From the NCBI GenBank assembly GCA_022747635.1, contig JAKTNV010000017.1, positions 310,001 to 374,000 of the forward strand: a stretch of DNA of 64,000 bases. Reading direction: 5' to 3'. This document shows, piece after piece, positions 24,965 to 37,620 of this stretch. The position numbers were made by a program, and so were the translations under genes. The notes beneath the pieces were generated by a model, which made no database searches, was not told the DNA's origin, and saw only the letters and a list, made by a program, of their open reading frames with translations. The stretch's first letter is position 1. Every line of letters begins with the position of its first letter. The stretch is from Hetaerina americana (lineage: Eukaryota; Arthropoda; Insecta; Odonata; Calopterygidae).

Positions 24965-26524
24965 CATGAAGGAATTCCACAAAGTGAAGCCTGAAGCTGT
25001 TAACTTTAAAAATTACCAAACTAAGATATTCAAGCTTGATTGATCTTCAGTGTTGGAAATTTAATATTTAAGCATATTTTACCCAAATCATTACCGGAAA
25101 GTGTCTTTTTTGGTTCATATAAATCATTTCAAACATTTTTATGGAAGTTTTCCTTGTTAACAAAGATGTCAAATGAACCACGAATGTCATTAGATTTTCC
25201 CCATGTGTAAGTACGTTGCAACACGTGTAAGTATATCATAAATTGGACTCCGATAAGCAAGCGGTCTGCGAGCGAGAGGTCTGGATAAACGGAGAGAAAA
25301 ATAAGAGCAAAATTGATTAATGAGTCAGCCAACATAACCAATGCAACGTCTCGACAAATATTGCGGTTTTATGAAGAAGTAAAAACTGCCACTCTATGTA
25401 ACATAAAAATTAGGAGCACATTCTAGGAAACTTTAAGATGGATTATTCCTGGGATTACATCACACGTACATTATGTATAAATCTCGAAGCCTTAATTTCA
25501 TATATAATCGCTGTGTAAAAACTTTTATTGGAACAGATGACCCGAAGAACAAAGTAAAGTCATCAACTATGAATTTCCACCGAAAGAAAAGATGTAGCTC
25601 CAAATTCTAATATATGCCAAGTTAACTTGAATAAATAAACACCCGCAACGGGCTAATTACTTCCATAATCGGCTCCGCCATCAACAACTTTATGCAACCG
25701 CCATCACATATACAATAGAGCCTTAGAGCAATGCCAAGCTCAAAAATTACTGCTTAAAAACAAAATTCATAAAAAAGTCCCTTTATTCTTTTCCATTTAA
25801 CTGTAAAGGATCCTCTTTTGACATTAGACTATTATAAGCCGCTCAATATCAATATTTGATCTCGGAATCGTGTAAAAACTCAACATTAAGGCGGAGGGTT
25901 CATTTCCAGCCTAAGATCCATTTTCTTTAAGAGATTGCGAGCATATCGCATCGGAAAATAATATTAATCTGAAAGGAAACAATGCCAGTTAATCGACGGC
26001 CTACCAATTGCTTCGCGAAATATATTAGATTTCCCCAATTCATGCAATTTTTAAAACGATTTTACCGCGTATCCTCACATACGCCCAAACCTATGAATGC
26101 CATAGACCCTCCGAAAGTTTACAATAAACAAAGAAATCAACTTCTTAAGTATGCAGGCAATACTCAAGTGCCCCCGGATAATATCTCAACTTACTAACAC
26201 AATTAGTGAAATTTTTCAGTGTCACAGCCATCAGATCTCATAGGGTCCAAATTAGGTGGTCAACTGTTTACTCGAGGCAACCCTATTACGAATGTGCGTA
26301 CAACGCAAACCTTTTCAAAGGACTTAGAATACTAGTGAAGGATTTATGAACTGCGACATGTTTGGCATGCGATTAAAGATCTTTTTGATTGCTGGCATGG
26401 CACATGAATTTGGCACAGTTATAGACTCGCGTATTTTGTTTTCACGTTTTTGCCAGACATCCCAGGCATAGTATAGAAGGATAATATGTTAAGTTACAAC
26501 AATCACCCACAAAGCATATTATTA
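24965..26524. other. Non-coding, nothing recognised
   Basis: Flank of the palindrome. A segment starting atgaaggaattccacaaagt right after the palindrome could belong to the same element, but this cannot be shown here. Confidence 0.4.
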
Positions 26525-27150
26525 TTAGGTAGTCTACCGTTTAAGGTAGGTTTTGGATGGACGCACACAGAGAAATGATACATTTATTTTCATCGCAATA
26601 ACCTGACTCCTTAATCCTTACTCCCATCCTTATATTAATTTCCTATCAACTCCCTAATGCAATTTTTTTCCTCGTCTCTGCTGCTTTGGCCATTTTGGTC
26701 CAAAACACTTCCGAGATACGTAAACTTTTCTATCTGCTATAGTTTTTGTCCTCCTATTTCAACAATTAGCTTAGCCGTCTTCCTAGAAAACCGTATCACC
26801 TTTGTTTTATCAAAATGTGCATGTATTCTCATCCCATACCTATTATACTGACTTTTAAATGCATTCAGCGTAGTTTGCAACCCCTTGGCTGACTAACAAA
26901 CTAAAGCTTGGTCATCCGCAATACTATCTCATTTTATGAATTCCCCACCGACTGTCATTCCTATCTCCAGTTCTTCCCATTCCTCTTAAATCATTTCCTC
27001 CACATATACGTTGAACAGTACAGGTGATAATGGACTAACCTATCTGACCTCTTCCTAACACGGCCCATTCGGACTCTATCCTGCACTCGCACCTGAGCAA
27101 TCTGAGACATGCACAGGTTGCAGATAAGTCCCCTATCCCTACAATATACT
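26525..27150 (-). mobile_element. Fragment of the RTE-like LINE (RT 3' half and tail)
   Basis: The 3' terminal motif (ctaccgtttaaggtaggttt, then tggatgg) is at 26528-26560. From 26690 onward the minus strand matches the RT from the FTYLGS region back through FVDDQALV (the complement lies near 26890-26925), the ELEIGMTVG-like stretch and the QGCPLSP region, ending near SLYMSQIAQVRV at about 27110. The C-terminal 250 bp between tail and RT core are deleted. Numerous substitutions and stops show it is a relic. Confidence 0.78.
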
Positions 27151-28419
27151 CTGAGCCACACTCCTTATACGTTTACATGGAGGAGGAAAACGTTATGATC
27201 AGTTTACAGGCATAATTGGCAATTTAGAATACCGCCCTGGAAATATAGTTTCTTCAGTCTCTGATATATTGGAATTTGACTTGATCGTTATTTTTTGTGT
27301 GTTTTCCATCGAATTTTAAGGAACTGAATGTATACAGTGCACAAAAAGCAGAAGTCAATCGCAAAGCACCAGAAAGACAAGAGGAGACTTAGAACTGATG
27401 AGAGATGAGATGGAAACCCAAACAACAAAGCTTTCGCGGTTCGCCCCGTTACCGCGATGATTTCCATTTCAGAGGCGGTCCTCATTTCCTTTTGATTCAC
27501 GTCGTGGGCCCCGTTTTACTTTTCAGTGTAATGATTTAATAGTAAATCCATGAGAAATAAAATATTAATGCCTGAGAAACGCACATTTTAAAACATGAGT
27601 ATGTTTCCCTGATTTTAAACATTTCTTAGACATTTTAAAAAGATTCTATTCAATTTTTCAGTAAGCACGTAATGAAAAACTTAAATTATTCATCTTCAAA
27701 CTGTCACACTGACAGGATATTGGCACAATCCAAAACAAAATTGAACGATTTAAGCAATGGACTACATGTAATATTTGGTATGATTTGCTTTAAATCTTGA
27801 TTGATTCGGAAACATGAACTAAAAAGCAGGAAGTCCTGTTAGACTTATCCTACCATATCCAACCGTATTTTTCCCGTTTAAAAAAAACTTTGTTTGACAG
27901 AAAATAGAGGCTCAGCATCAATAGTAGATTCTTGAATATATGACTCGAAGTGTCCCCAAGGTGAAAAGCATGCTATATCTTCATGATTAGCTGGTTAGAT
28001 ACTGCGGTAAGCAACTTGGAAATCAGAGTTCTTTACGAGTACACGCTCCTTCCTCTTAGGCATAGATACGTACAGATATTCAGTTTAACTTTTCTGCCCA
28101 CCGTATACATAATCTTGGAAATAAGAGCATGCCTGGACGCTCTAATCATCTCACATCGAGAAAGAATGATTTGAACGGGAACTGCCAATTAAAAAGCCTC
28201 CTAGCTCGATGGGTCACATTTGTGATATCAATGAACGCAATGCCATTATCATTTATTATGAGAGAAAAGAAAGCAAATGAAAATATACCAATCTCTCCCA
28301 GCAGGATGATTCCGTAATGTGCCACATAAATCACGGTCATCAACCAGACTTTGGGTGTGATTAAGCAATAGTTGAGCTGGTCACGCATCAAGCCCTACGG
28401 CGTAAAAATCATATTGGGG
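27151..28419. other. Non-coding, nothing recognised
   Basis: Frames of up to 81 aa overlap on opposite strands at 28129-28391 without family resemblance. Confidence 0.4.
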
Positions 28420-28575
28420 ATTTTCCTTTCCCAGTGCCGTCTGTGGTTTTCCAGGAAAAAATGGTTCCCAAATAAATGCACGGCTCGGGTAGAGTAGGGT
28501 GTACCCTAAGTCTCCAGGAATGAAACCTGGAATCTTCGATCAGCAGCCAAGCGCTCTATCCACTGGGCTACAGTA
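28420..28575 (-). mobile_element. tRNA-derived SINE with conserved central core
   Basis: Minus strand begins with gtagcccagtggatagagcg (box A at 28556-28570) and has box B-like GGTTTCATTCC at 28517-28527, so the head derives from a tRNA. The distal part contains the core complementary to cccagtgccgtctgtggttt plus tccagg (28429-28455). The same core recurs at 24221-24252 and 6684-6716. Confidence 0.65.
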
Positions 28576-29072
28576 ATCACCGCAATCCTGTCATGCCCCT
28601 TGAAATCAGCCCTCTTGATCCAACAGGCAGTTAAGTTCAGTAATGCAGTATATTACCTGACATATGTTTTGCATTATACATATGTAACTTTATCGCTTAC
28701 AGATATACAGAAAGTATTTTACGAAATTAGCATCATTTCTCGCCACCCACATTAAAAGCCGATAGTATGTGCTGTATTCTTCAAACAAGCTATAAAACAC
28801 AAATCCTTATCGAGACTTCCTCTTAGGAAAGGCATCATAAAAAATAATCTTCATTTTCAAGTTGGTGAAAGAATGGACTCTATCTTACTACTTTAATTTA
28901 TATTTCCATGTCCTTGGATATTTATTTCGTCTTCGTTTCATGTATACATAACTTCGCACATTCTACTCAACTTTAAAGACTTGCAATCCTGACAACAATT
29001 TCAAATTATTATTCACTATTTAATCGTCTGAAACCTTGAAACAGCCTTTCCGACTCACTTCGTTAATGAGAA

Positions 29073-29330
29073 TAACAGGTTGAGGATCAATGTCTGAAAA
29101 AATACATAGGATATTTTCACGTGACTTGACATTGAGAAATTCCACGCGGCTTCTGAAGGCTCTAATTCCCGACTCCGGGCTCGGGGCGTTGCAACGCCTC
29201 TAGACATGCGGTGTCGGTGGCGCAGCGGGAAGACAGCGCTCACGGCTTCGACCGCGTTCCTTTAAACTTGCAAGTATAATGGCAAGGTCTCTCGTAATAC
29301 ACACCAGAAATGATGATTAACAGGTTGAGG
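29073..29330. repeat. 232-bp insert between 13-bp direct repeats
   Basis: taacaggttgagg occurs at 29073-29085 and 29318-29330. Between them is a GC-rich segment with a tRNA-like stretch ggtggcgcagcgggaagaca at about 29217. This fits a short retroposed element with a target-site duplication, but no box B is convincing. Confidence 0.5.
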
Positions 29331-31152
29331 TTTCCACCAACACATCCGAAGACAAAATTGCACAATTCCTTCTTTTTTTGCTATAAAATGATCTCGCCAA
29401 AGACGAATTAAGTAAGAAGACCTTCAAATCCAAAAGAACAAATTCCAGTTCAAATAAAACAAAGGAGAATTTTACCAACATTAATGGAACCATTTTGAAT
29501 ATGCAGAGATAGCCACTTCATCAGGAATGGGAGGAAAGAATAAGCTACAAGACAGCTAGTAAATAGGTACCAAAGTGCATGGTTTTTTCACATAAGCAAT
29601 TGAATATAGGGTGGTATCGACGGCTACATCAGTTTAAGAAATATTTTCGTAGATAGGTTTCGTTATAGTGAATGCTGACATAAGATGTGTTATAGCATAA
29701 TTAGTGAGTGCTCTTAGTAAAAATATAACTGAATAAATGGATAATGGATATTAATGCATACATTTGCATTATTTTCCCCTACCTAACTAAATGTTACACG
29801 AATCATTTTCTCTGCCTTAGCGTACTGCAATTTCAACCAAATTATTTCAAGGTATTTATCCTTTTAATTTACATTTTTCTTTAGATTTTCATCTCTCTTT
29901 ACATTTGACGCATTTATTTAAGTTAGGTAAACATGCATATTCGCGCGACCTTCCAGGGCCGTTATTATCAAATCTGGTCATAATTATACGACTTAATAAC
30001 CACCTCAGCGACAGAATTGCTATACAATAGAAGACTATCTAGATCGTTAATTCATTACTTTACAATCACAAAACACTTACTAAGAAAAAATGAATCATGC
30101 TAATATGTAACCCACAAGTGGTCAATCACATCAGGCAAGTTTAGAGATAAGCGGCTTCAACTTCCATTATGTATTTCACAAAATAAGATATCTGTAGTCC
30201 ATAGATTCGGGATTAGGGTACCCAAAGACATTGCATCTTCGCAGCCCCCAATTCAATTACAGATTCAACCATTCTTGTGAACCCTTTCAGAAATTCATGA
30301 GGAAACAATAGCACATATGACGGTAACACAATGGAACAACATTGTATGCCCATTACATATGAGCACCAAAAGACATGCATATTGATTTGAATCTTTATTT
30401 ATCACGGTTACATCTTCATGATGAATAATTGAATTATTATGTACAAATTAAGATTTTGCAAGTTAAGTCAAATAGGTACTTGTAGTAATCGATCCATTTT
30501 TTAATTCCCAATTGTGTCAAAGGACTTCGATACTATGGTTGAAAAAATCACAAAATAGATACCAAACTTAAATTCACAATTAAATCCAGGATATTGAAAA
30601 TGATAAATATATGAATTTCTGACGGACATTTAAAACATTTCCTTACAAAAAATAACACCAATCTCATTTCACAAGTATTGTCTCTTGGGTAATTCAATTA
30701 CAAAAATTAAATTTCAGTAGCCGAATATATACTTTCAATAGTGAAACAAAAAATGAGATACCTACACAGCTAATAAGTTGAAGTGAAGCGAACGAATGAA
30801 ATTGAGAACATGTGTGCCTACAATTGTGCTACAAATAGAAAGAATTATTTACAATGAACCTCATAACCGACATTTAACTGTACCATGAAAAGACAATCCG
30901 TTGTAAATAATTTAAAAATTGGATTAGTAACAATTCCGTTCAACTGCCTGAGTATTAGAATTATTATAATAAAATAGTTGACATTTTCAGTCCTGCCCAT
31001 TTATCATATTTTCACAAGACAAAATTTAATTGCTTGTGCGTTTAATGCTACAAAGAGTTCAGAAAATAGAACACCGAGGAATAGCCTTAGAGAGAGAATG
31101 TTAATGCAATTAGCAAAGAATGTGATTCAATGAACATTACAATAGAACTTAC
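29331..31152. other. Putative start of the Tusp-like first intron
   Basis: AT-rich and frame-poor, directly downstream of the gtaagt donor on the minus strand. No repeats recognised. Confidence 0.4.
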
Positions 31153-31248
31153 CTCCGGTAATTCATCAGGCACTTTTCCCATCCATGTTAAAGAAAGGAT
31201 TGTACAATCGCACTTTGCATTGGTGTTCCGTTCGAAGTGCAAGTGCAT
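31153..31248 (-). CDS. Tusp: First coding exon of a TULP4/Tusp-like gene (partial)
   Basis: Minus-strand exon of 32 codons starting at ATG (31246-31248) with MHLHFERNTNAKCDCTILSL and then TWMGKVPDELPE, directly followed by a strong donor gtaagt. From memory of the family, insect Tusp/TULP4 proteins (WD40 repeats, SOCS box, Tubby domain; substrate receptor of a cullin E3 ligase) begin this way; human TULP4 has NILCLSWKGRVP in the same place. The exon ends in phase 0. The expected next exon (around an EGWLATGN motif) was looked for on the minus strand to the left and not found, so the first intron would exceed 31 kb. A cag 18 nt upstream of the ATG could be a 5' UTR acceptor. Only this one exon is visible, so the family call is good but not certain. 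Confidence 0.7.
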
Positions 31249-32120
31249 AGCCAATTCTTGTCCTTTCTGATGACCAAACTAATTAATTAATTACCAAAGA
31301 TATTCTCTTCGCGGTCACATGCACTTCACCTTGCTGACACCACGTCCGAAATCGAGCCACATAGCAATCCCGGAAAAGACATGAACACACGATAACAATT
31401 CGCCTGAAACTACGCCGTCTATTAATGATATATCATAACATGATGGAAAAACCCATTCAATGACAAGGCCAAAATCGTGATTTGGAGGGACATCGCTATT
31501 ACCCTCAGCGCTGCACTCCCTGCTCCCACTGTATCGTTACTGCTAGTGTTGCGACTTCCGTCTGGCCTCACGGCGGGTGTCGGTCACTACATACCTTCAG
31601 CGATCGATAAAGTGGGGTGGAAGCGTTCGCCACTGGAAATGTTTTCCCCGATTGTTTTCCGATTCGCAGGCCTCTCAGACTTTTTCTCAACGGACAAAAG
31701 AATGCCCAATATAAATATAAGACAATGCATCAGCAACTAGACGAATTTCAATATTTATTTACCAACGATATATTGTCAAATTTTTCGCGCACTTCTGCTT
31801 TCTAGGGCGCCTCAATTTTGAATACCTTAATTGTAGTTTTCAATCTCAGAAACTTATAACCAGAAGGTTTGGTGCATTATGTGACCGATCGTAGAATTCC
31901 TGTGCATACAAAGTTGTATTTCAAAGGAAATTCTTTCAGTCACCCTTCAACAATGTATTGATTCAGCAATAATCCATCTATGGGGCAAACGTGGAACTAT
32001 CAGAAAATCCCCGAATGAACGGCCTCCCCGCAACTTCAGCGAATACCGCATTGCGATTGTAGTTGAACGAGAGTGCGTGTGTATGACGAAGCGAAGTTTA
32101 TCGGAGTACTTCTGTAAGAA
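31249..32120 (-). promoter_or_regulatory. Possible 5' UTR/promoter region of the Tusp-like gene
   Basis: Upstream of the first coding exon on the minus strand; 31480-31640 is locally GC-rich. A 5' UTR exon is likely somewhere here, but its edges cannot be seen. Confidence 0.3.
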
Positions 32121-34811
32121 TTAAAAACGAAAATAAATGTCCCTGGAAAACGTAAAACTAAGGAACCAACCGTCAGTTACAATATAAAAATTTTAAAACC
32201 ACGATAATTGCTGTGGTCTACCTTGAACCTATAAACTCACGTTATTTAAGAGAAAAACTACTTGAATGTATTTTTAAATTATTACAACTAATAATCCATT
32301 TGCATTATGTATATAATACAAATTATATGAATCTGCGTTTAGGGCATGCGTGTATTAAATTAGGTAATGAATGAAACTTTTCTCTCTACGAGGTAGTAAC
32401 TACTTTACTCTCGGTCATTTTGTAGCTACGGTGGCAGTCCTGCAGGGATGAGATTTTCTTGTATCGTGAGTGATCTGGGGTTTATTTCGACGACGAAGGA
32501 ATCAGGGGAGGGAAATTAAAATGATAAAAAACATAACATACCTACTCATTAACGATATGCATTTTGAGGGTCAATAGTAAAATACCATTAAATGCGACTT
32601 CATTTACAAGCTTTCTACACTCGTTACTAATAGGCAAGTGCCAAGATGAAATTAAACAATTCTATCACTCAAAATTAGACACAGTCTGCGCATAGTAACC
32701 TAGCAGAAAGTCATCTGACGAATATGAACTTATAATTAAAGTGTTATTGTTTGAATTCATTTCCAAAGCCTAAAGGATCAGTAACGTGAAATTGGCAGAT
32801 TCAAACTGAATTTTCTGCGAATTTCTTACTTATTAGGAAAAGTGCACAATTATCCCTAGTGACAGGGCATCCATGCCATGTGATTAATAGATGATATTCA
32901 TGAAGGCTTGATGATGCAGCTTTGTTTAAGAGATCAATGGTGCCGCTTCCCCAATTATGTATTCCACATTTCTACATACACTAAACATGTTAAATCATCC
33001 ATGGGTTCCCTCAATTGGGGTCAATTTCATGACAACTCAATCACCTTCAACAGAAAATATTTTTCACTATTACCTGTGAACTACTAGTCATTGAAAAATA
33101 GAAACCAATAGCAGTCATACTGTTACTCAGTCACATATGCAATAGATGGTACATCAACTCCCATGCACTGCTCAGACTTATTAAGCACTGAAATTTTAAG
33201 TTACATTTGGTCCGTAGTTCAGTTACGAATTTCCATTATTTTAGCACTGAGAGCACAGGAAATAATAATTGTAACATCTTTAACTGAATGATATGGGAAA
33301 TGTAATTTTTGGGTATTATTTTATTCGAGAAGTTCAATTGACAGCTCCATTACCATCACTCCCAACAGACAAAAATAAGTAGCATATTTCTAAGCTTTGG
33401 TCTTCACTGCTTCAATTTAAAATAAAAATCAAATGTAACCCATTTCTCTGCAGTCACCCAAATATGGAAATAAAATAGACCTAACATTATCACTAGCTAG
33501 CAATATTTGAACCACCTCTCCAAAAAATACTATTTTATAATCTAACCTGTATGTATCTTCTTATTTCTTTTTACTTCCTTCCATTACATACAGATGCAAG
33601 GCATTTGGAGAATCTCACTGCAGTTATCCCATCTAATGAGATTTCCATTATTTCCTAGAGCATGCTGCATTGCCTTAAAATAATAACCTCCTCCTTTAAG
33701 TATTTCCCAAAGAAGTTTTTTGTATTTCTTTCCTCCATCATTTATTTGATACCAATTTGATTTTCAGCTTTCTTTTGTGGCATTGAATTTTCATTACTTC
33801 AATCTTATTTTCCAACGTACAAGCTTCCATATCTGTAGAAAATGCATGACAGCCCACAATTTATCAATAGTGTCTTCTTAAATAGATAATTTTTAGTTGC
33901 TAAATACAGTTAATTTCTTGAAATAAGTTTACCCAGATAATTCTAAAACTTAAATATCCCATTTCTTAAGCAGAACTATTAAGATCCCACAGTACCCACA
34001 TTCACTATTACCATTACTATTGCATGTTTTTATTGCATATTAACAACTTCAACCATTAAATAAATAGAGAAATCTCACATGGAGGCTCCAAGTATGTTCC
34101 AAAACAATATATATTCAATTAGAGTAAATGTTCCTAAAAAGACAACTTGCCTTGGGTGGGCTATTCTCTTACCTCCTCATTTCTTACCCACTAAATAATA
34201 GAATCAAAGTTATTTACCAATTCATAAATGTTATATTACTTTTCTCCTCTGTCATCACATAACATTTATTTTGTAAACAAACTCACTTTACTGAATTGTA
34301 CCACAAAACCTCATTCTTTGACCAAATTATACACAATCATAGGCAACCAACAGTCATCAAATACACCATACAGTTTAAACAAGATAGGTCATGTCCTGGC
34401 GAGAGAGAAAAACACCACCATGAATGTAGGATCAACAAAAAGGGAATTACTTGAGCAGAAGTCATGGTAGCTAAGAGTATTTGACATCCTCTATTTATTT
34501 AATGCTCAAGTATTGACAACAGTGGAATGCACAGCTTTTAGAGTCAAATATGTAGGAGTTACAAAATGTAACATTACCTTCACAGAAAAGTTTCATAATA
34601 TGTTCCAATAAAAAATCTCAATGCTAATGGAGGGGTTATTACATCCAGGAGCTGTTTCCATGCCTTATTGCTTGCGCATACACTTCCAAAGCTTTAGATA
34701 CTCAAGCCTACATTTGGATACAATCACTTAACACTGGTAAGTTGAATCATAATAACAGCAGATTCTTTTCTAACCATTTTAAATATTCATAGCCTAAATC
34801 TGATGCTTTTC
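32121..34811. other. Intergenic between the Tusp-like gene and RWDD1, nothing recognised
   Basis: AT-rich with a few short frames (80 aa at 34228-34470). No element or RNA gene found. Confidence 0.4.
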
Positions 34812-35545
34812 TTAGGGAGTTTATTGCACTAACCAAAGATTAGTTTGAGTTAAGAAATGGAAAAGGAGCACATGGCACCATTTCAGTGATGAGAATATTA
34901 GCAGAAAGGAACATCAAATATAAACAGGTTGTCTAAGTTAGCTTCGTGGATTTTGAGACGTTGAACCAAGCATTGGAAATACTGTAAAATTGGAGGCGAG
35001 TGGTATGATAGGTGACTTATTTGAAACTTGAGCAATAATCAAACAGTGGTTTAAAGTCACAGAGGAAGAATTAGGATTTGAAACAGAGTTGTCAATCATT
35101 GCCAGTATGTTTCATCATTTTTGCTGAGGAAATGGTAAGTTTAGCATTGGAAGGGCATGCCCTGAATAAAAGTGAATGATAAGATGATTAAGTCTGGTTT
35201 GCACATAATTAAGCATTAGTTATTCAGGTCTTTGAGGCAAGAGGATGAGTTTAGATTGAAGCTTTTCAGATGTGGGTGAGATTGAATGGTGAAAATATGC
35301 TGGAGAAAGATTTAAATGTGATCGGGAAAGAGGAGTTACTTAGACAAATCAGAAAAAAGGAGGGGAAAGTAGACAGAGGAAATAGTGAAAGGTAGTAGAA
35401 TTCTTGAAGGCCATAATAAATAGAAATTAGAATGTTGGGTAAGCAAGGTAGGGGAAGGAAGAGAGAAAGCTTTCAATTTAGCATGAAGGTAGAAGTTACA
35501 AAGAATGAGGTAGGAAATACTGTAGGGGAAACAAGAGGAAATACT
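34812..35545 (+). mobile_element. Degraded RT fragment of the RTE-like LINE
   Basis: Plus-strand nucleotide match to the 12493 element beginning at the DQFGFRKGRG region (aagattagtttgagttaag), continuing through TRDAIAVMRLLIERN and the motif A region (tcgtggattttgagacgtt). It then skips most of the palm domain and resumes at the C-terminal region (cttttcagatgtgggtgaga, gggtaagcaaggtaggggaa). Multiple stops. Immediately followed by a different RT tail at 35740. Confidence 0.7.
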
Positions 35546-35739
35546 CATGATATATGAAAACAACACACATTAGGGATCATACAGAAAGCAACCATGTTAG
35601 GTAGATGCACCGAAATTTGAAATATGATGCCATTTCATCCTAGAATATCAATGCCATTAAGTCCATTCAACAAATGGAAATCATGACCTAATTGCCATTA
35701 GATATGATATAGTGTCATTCTGTGAAGTTTTACGCTGAA

Positions 35740-36440
35740 AAAGAATCATTTTATTCGGTCAATAATACAAGAAGAAAACTTAAATCCTACAGTGTGGATG
35801 AGCAAGGCCAAAGGCAAATATCACAATTTGCAGAGAGAATCTGGAACAAGTGGAATCCTTGATCTACCTGGGCAGCAGCATAGCTTCTTGGGATGGAAGA
35901 AGTTTGATTGACATCACGCTAAGAATTGCTCAAGCTGAGAGGGTATTCATGAACAACAGGTAACTATTCTGTTCAAGGAACCTGATTTTGCAAGCAATGG
36001 AGTTCATCAAAACATTCCTATGGAACATGACACCCTCAGAATCAGGGAGCATTTGAAAAGTGGCTCAGCAAAGAATAGAAACCTTTGAAACATAGAGCCA
36101 TGCGTTAATGCTGAAGACTTAACAGACATAAAGAGAAACAAGGAGCCATATAGAGCAGAAGAGAAAAGGACCATATGGAGTAATATAAGGCAAATAAGAA
36201 CCAGATGTATTGGCCACACCTTGAGATCCAATGGCCTTGTTAGAAACAAAATAGATGGGAAAATTGAAGGAGAGATCCTAAAAGGAAGACTAAGAAACAA
36301 GTAGATAGGACAAATTGAAACAGAAAATTGAAAAGGACATGAAACAGAAAAGCTATCAGAGCATTAGGAAATTACATAGAATAAAGATGAGAGGAGCTCC
36401 ACAGTAAACCAATCTTAGGGTTGAAATAATGACGGTGATG
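35740..36440 (+). mobile_element. RT C-terminal fragment of a second non-LTR element family
   Basis: Plus-strand translation shows a LEQVESLIYLGSSIASWDGR segment and ITLRIAQAERVFMNN, the typical thumb/connection region after the palm of an RT. Further on come GHTLRSNGLVRNKIDGKIEG and, in pieces, the RGRPR-type tail common to LINEs of the RTE/CR1 kind. It differs from the 12493 family in this region, so it is a separate family. Stops interrupt it throughout. Confidence 0.65.
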
Positions 36441-36689
36441 AATATGTTGAAATATGGAACCAGTAATTAGTTCAAATTCACAGCCACAGGGAGATCCCTT
36501 TCTTAATTTACCTTGTTGGCTATTATGATTTAAGTAAGCAGCTCACAAACATTATGTTGCAAAAATACTAATTGCAAAGTCATCAATATAAAAATTGCGG
36601 CAATAACACCAATGTTTATTAACAGCTAGTCTACTTGCCAAAGATATCATCTACAGGGATCAATTTGTTATTATTTTTTTTCATTTATA

Positions 36690-36800
36690 TGGTAGCCTAG
36701 GTCACTGCCTTTGAACCTAAAGGCCCCAGGCTCATTTCTGGAGTATACTTGGAACAATTTAACCTAAATTGCAGGCTGAGGATAGAGGATAGAGAGAGAA
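36690..36800 (+). mobile_element. Possible tRNA-like SINE head
   Basis: The plus strand has a box A-like tggtagcctaggtcactg at 36691-36708 and a box B-like aggctcatttctgg about 30 bp later. No cloverleaf is complete. It is followed by a degraded copy of the hammerhead-like motif at 36842-36880. Confidence 0.4.
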
Positions 36801-36841
36801 ACTTCGGACTTCCACATAAAGAAGTATTACTTCACATGACT

Positions 36842-36880
36842 ATGGTTTTGATGCTGTGTATCATCATCATGTGACATACA
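36842..36880 (-). repeat. Degraded copy of the hammerhead-like repeat
   Basis: atggttttgatgctgtgtat then catcatcatgtgac follows the palindrome's inner arm with several substitutions, which remove both CTGATGA and GAAA. Confidence 0.45.
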
Positions 36881-37244
36881 TGAAAAATTTTTCTACTTAT
36901 ATAGTCTGGCTAAAAGAGGAAAGGAAGGTAAGGGGGGCAATCCCTTCAGTCAGACAGATTTGAGGTGGTCAACGAAGCAATATACCTCTCCCATTCCTCC
37001 CTCCTAAATTTCCTGAAAGACTCCTTAATCTTTCCCCACCAACTCCACCCCCACCAAGGCAGTGATGACCATTGACCATCCCTAAATGAGGGTCAAACCA
37101 TTGCAGACATCCCCCCCTCCCTTAGCCCCTTAATAGGTTGCCGCACCAGTACTCAACTTACCCCCTCTCCCTTAAATAGAATTTTAAAATATACTTGCTT
37201 TTAAATACTTGAAGTCAATTATTTTTCTTAGAATTTTACCATTT

Positions 37245-37620
37245 ATGTAAGGTTTTGGATGGAGACATTATACAACAGTACAATGATTCTTTGTCTCTCC
37301 AAACAAAACAAAACCTCATGCCTGGCACTAAATTGAGCCCATCAATTCCATATACTTCCTCCCTTAATTCTGGCCAACATACCTATCCTCTTCCCACCCT
37401 TTCCTTGCTAGCCAATATTCTCTCCTCCATCAGTCTACAACATTCCATTGCAAATCAAAACAATATGTATCCATCTTTACTGCCCCCTTTGGATGCCTCC
37501 CGAAAATCCTCTCTCCTCCTACACCATGCCCAATACTTCCTTTCTGTTCACTTCAGTTTCCATCCTCCTCCAACTCCACATTTCAAAAGCCTCTAGCCTA
37601 CTCATATCTCTTGCTTCAAT
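37245..37620 (-). mobile_element. 3' fragment of the RTE-like LINE
   Basis: Begins with the family's 3' terminal motif (aaggttttggatggagac) and continues with the complement of the C-terminal coding region: cttcctcccttaattctggc, ccaacatacctatcctcttc, acaacattccattgcaa and catttcaaaagcctc all align to the 12493 element at 15440-15785 reversed. No intact frame. Confidence 0.72.

Noticed and set aside
24699..25019. 106-codon minus-strand frame through the palindrome
   Set aside because: It exists only because the palindrome repeats its own sequence in reverse; no family resemblance.
29200..29270. Possible tRNA gene
   Set aside because: Box A-like sequence is present, but no cloverleaf with an anticodon arm could be formed and no box B is convincing.
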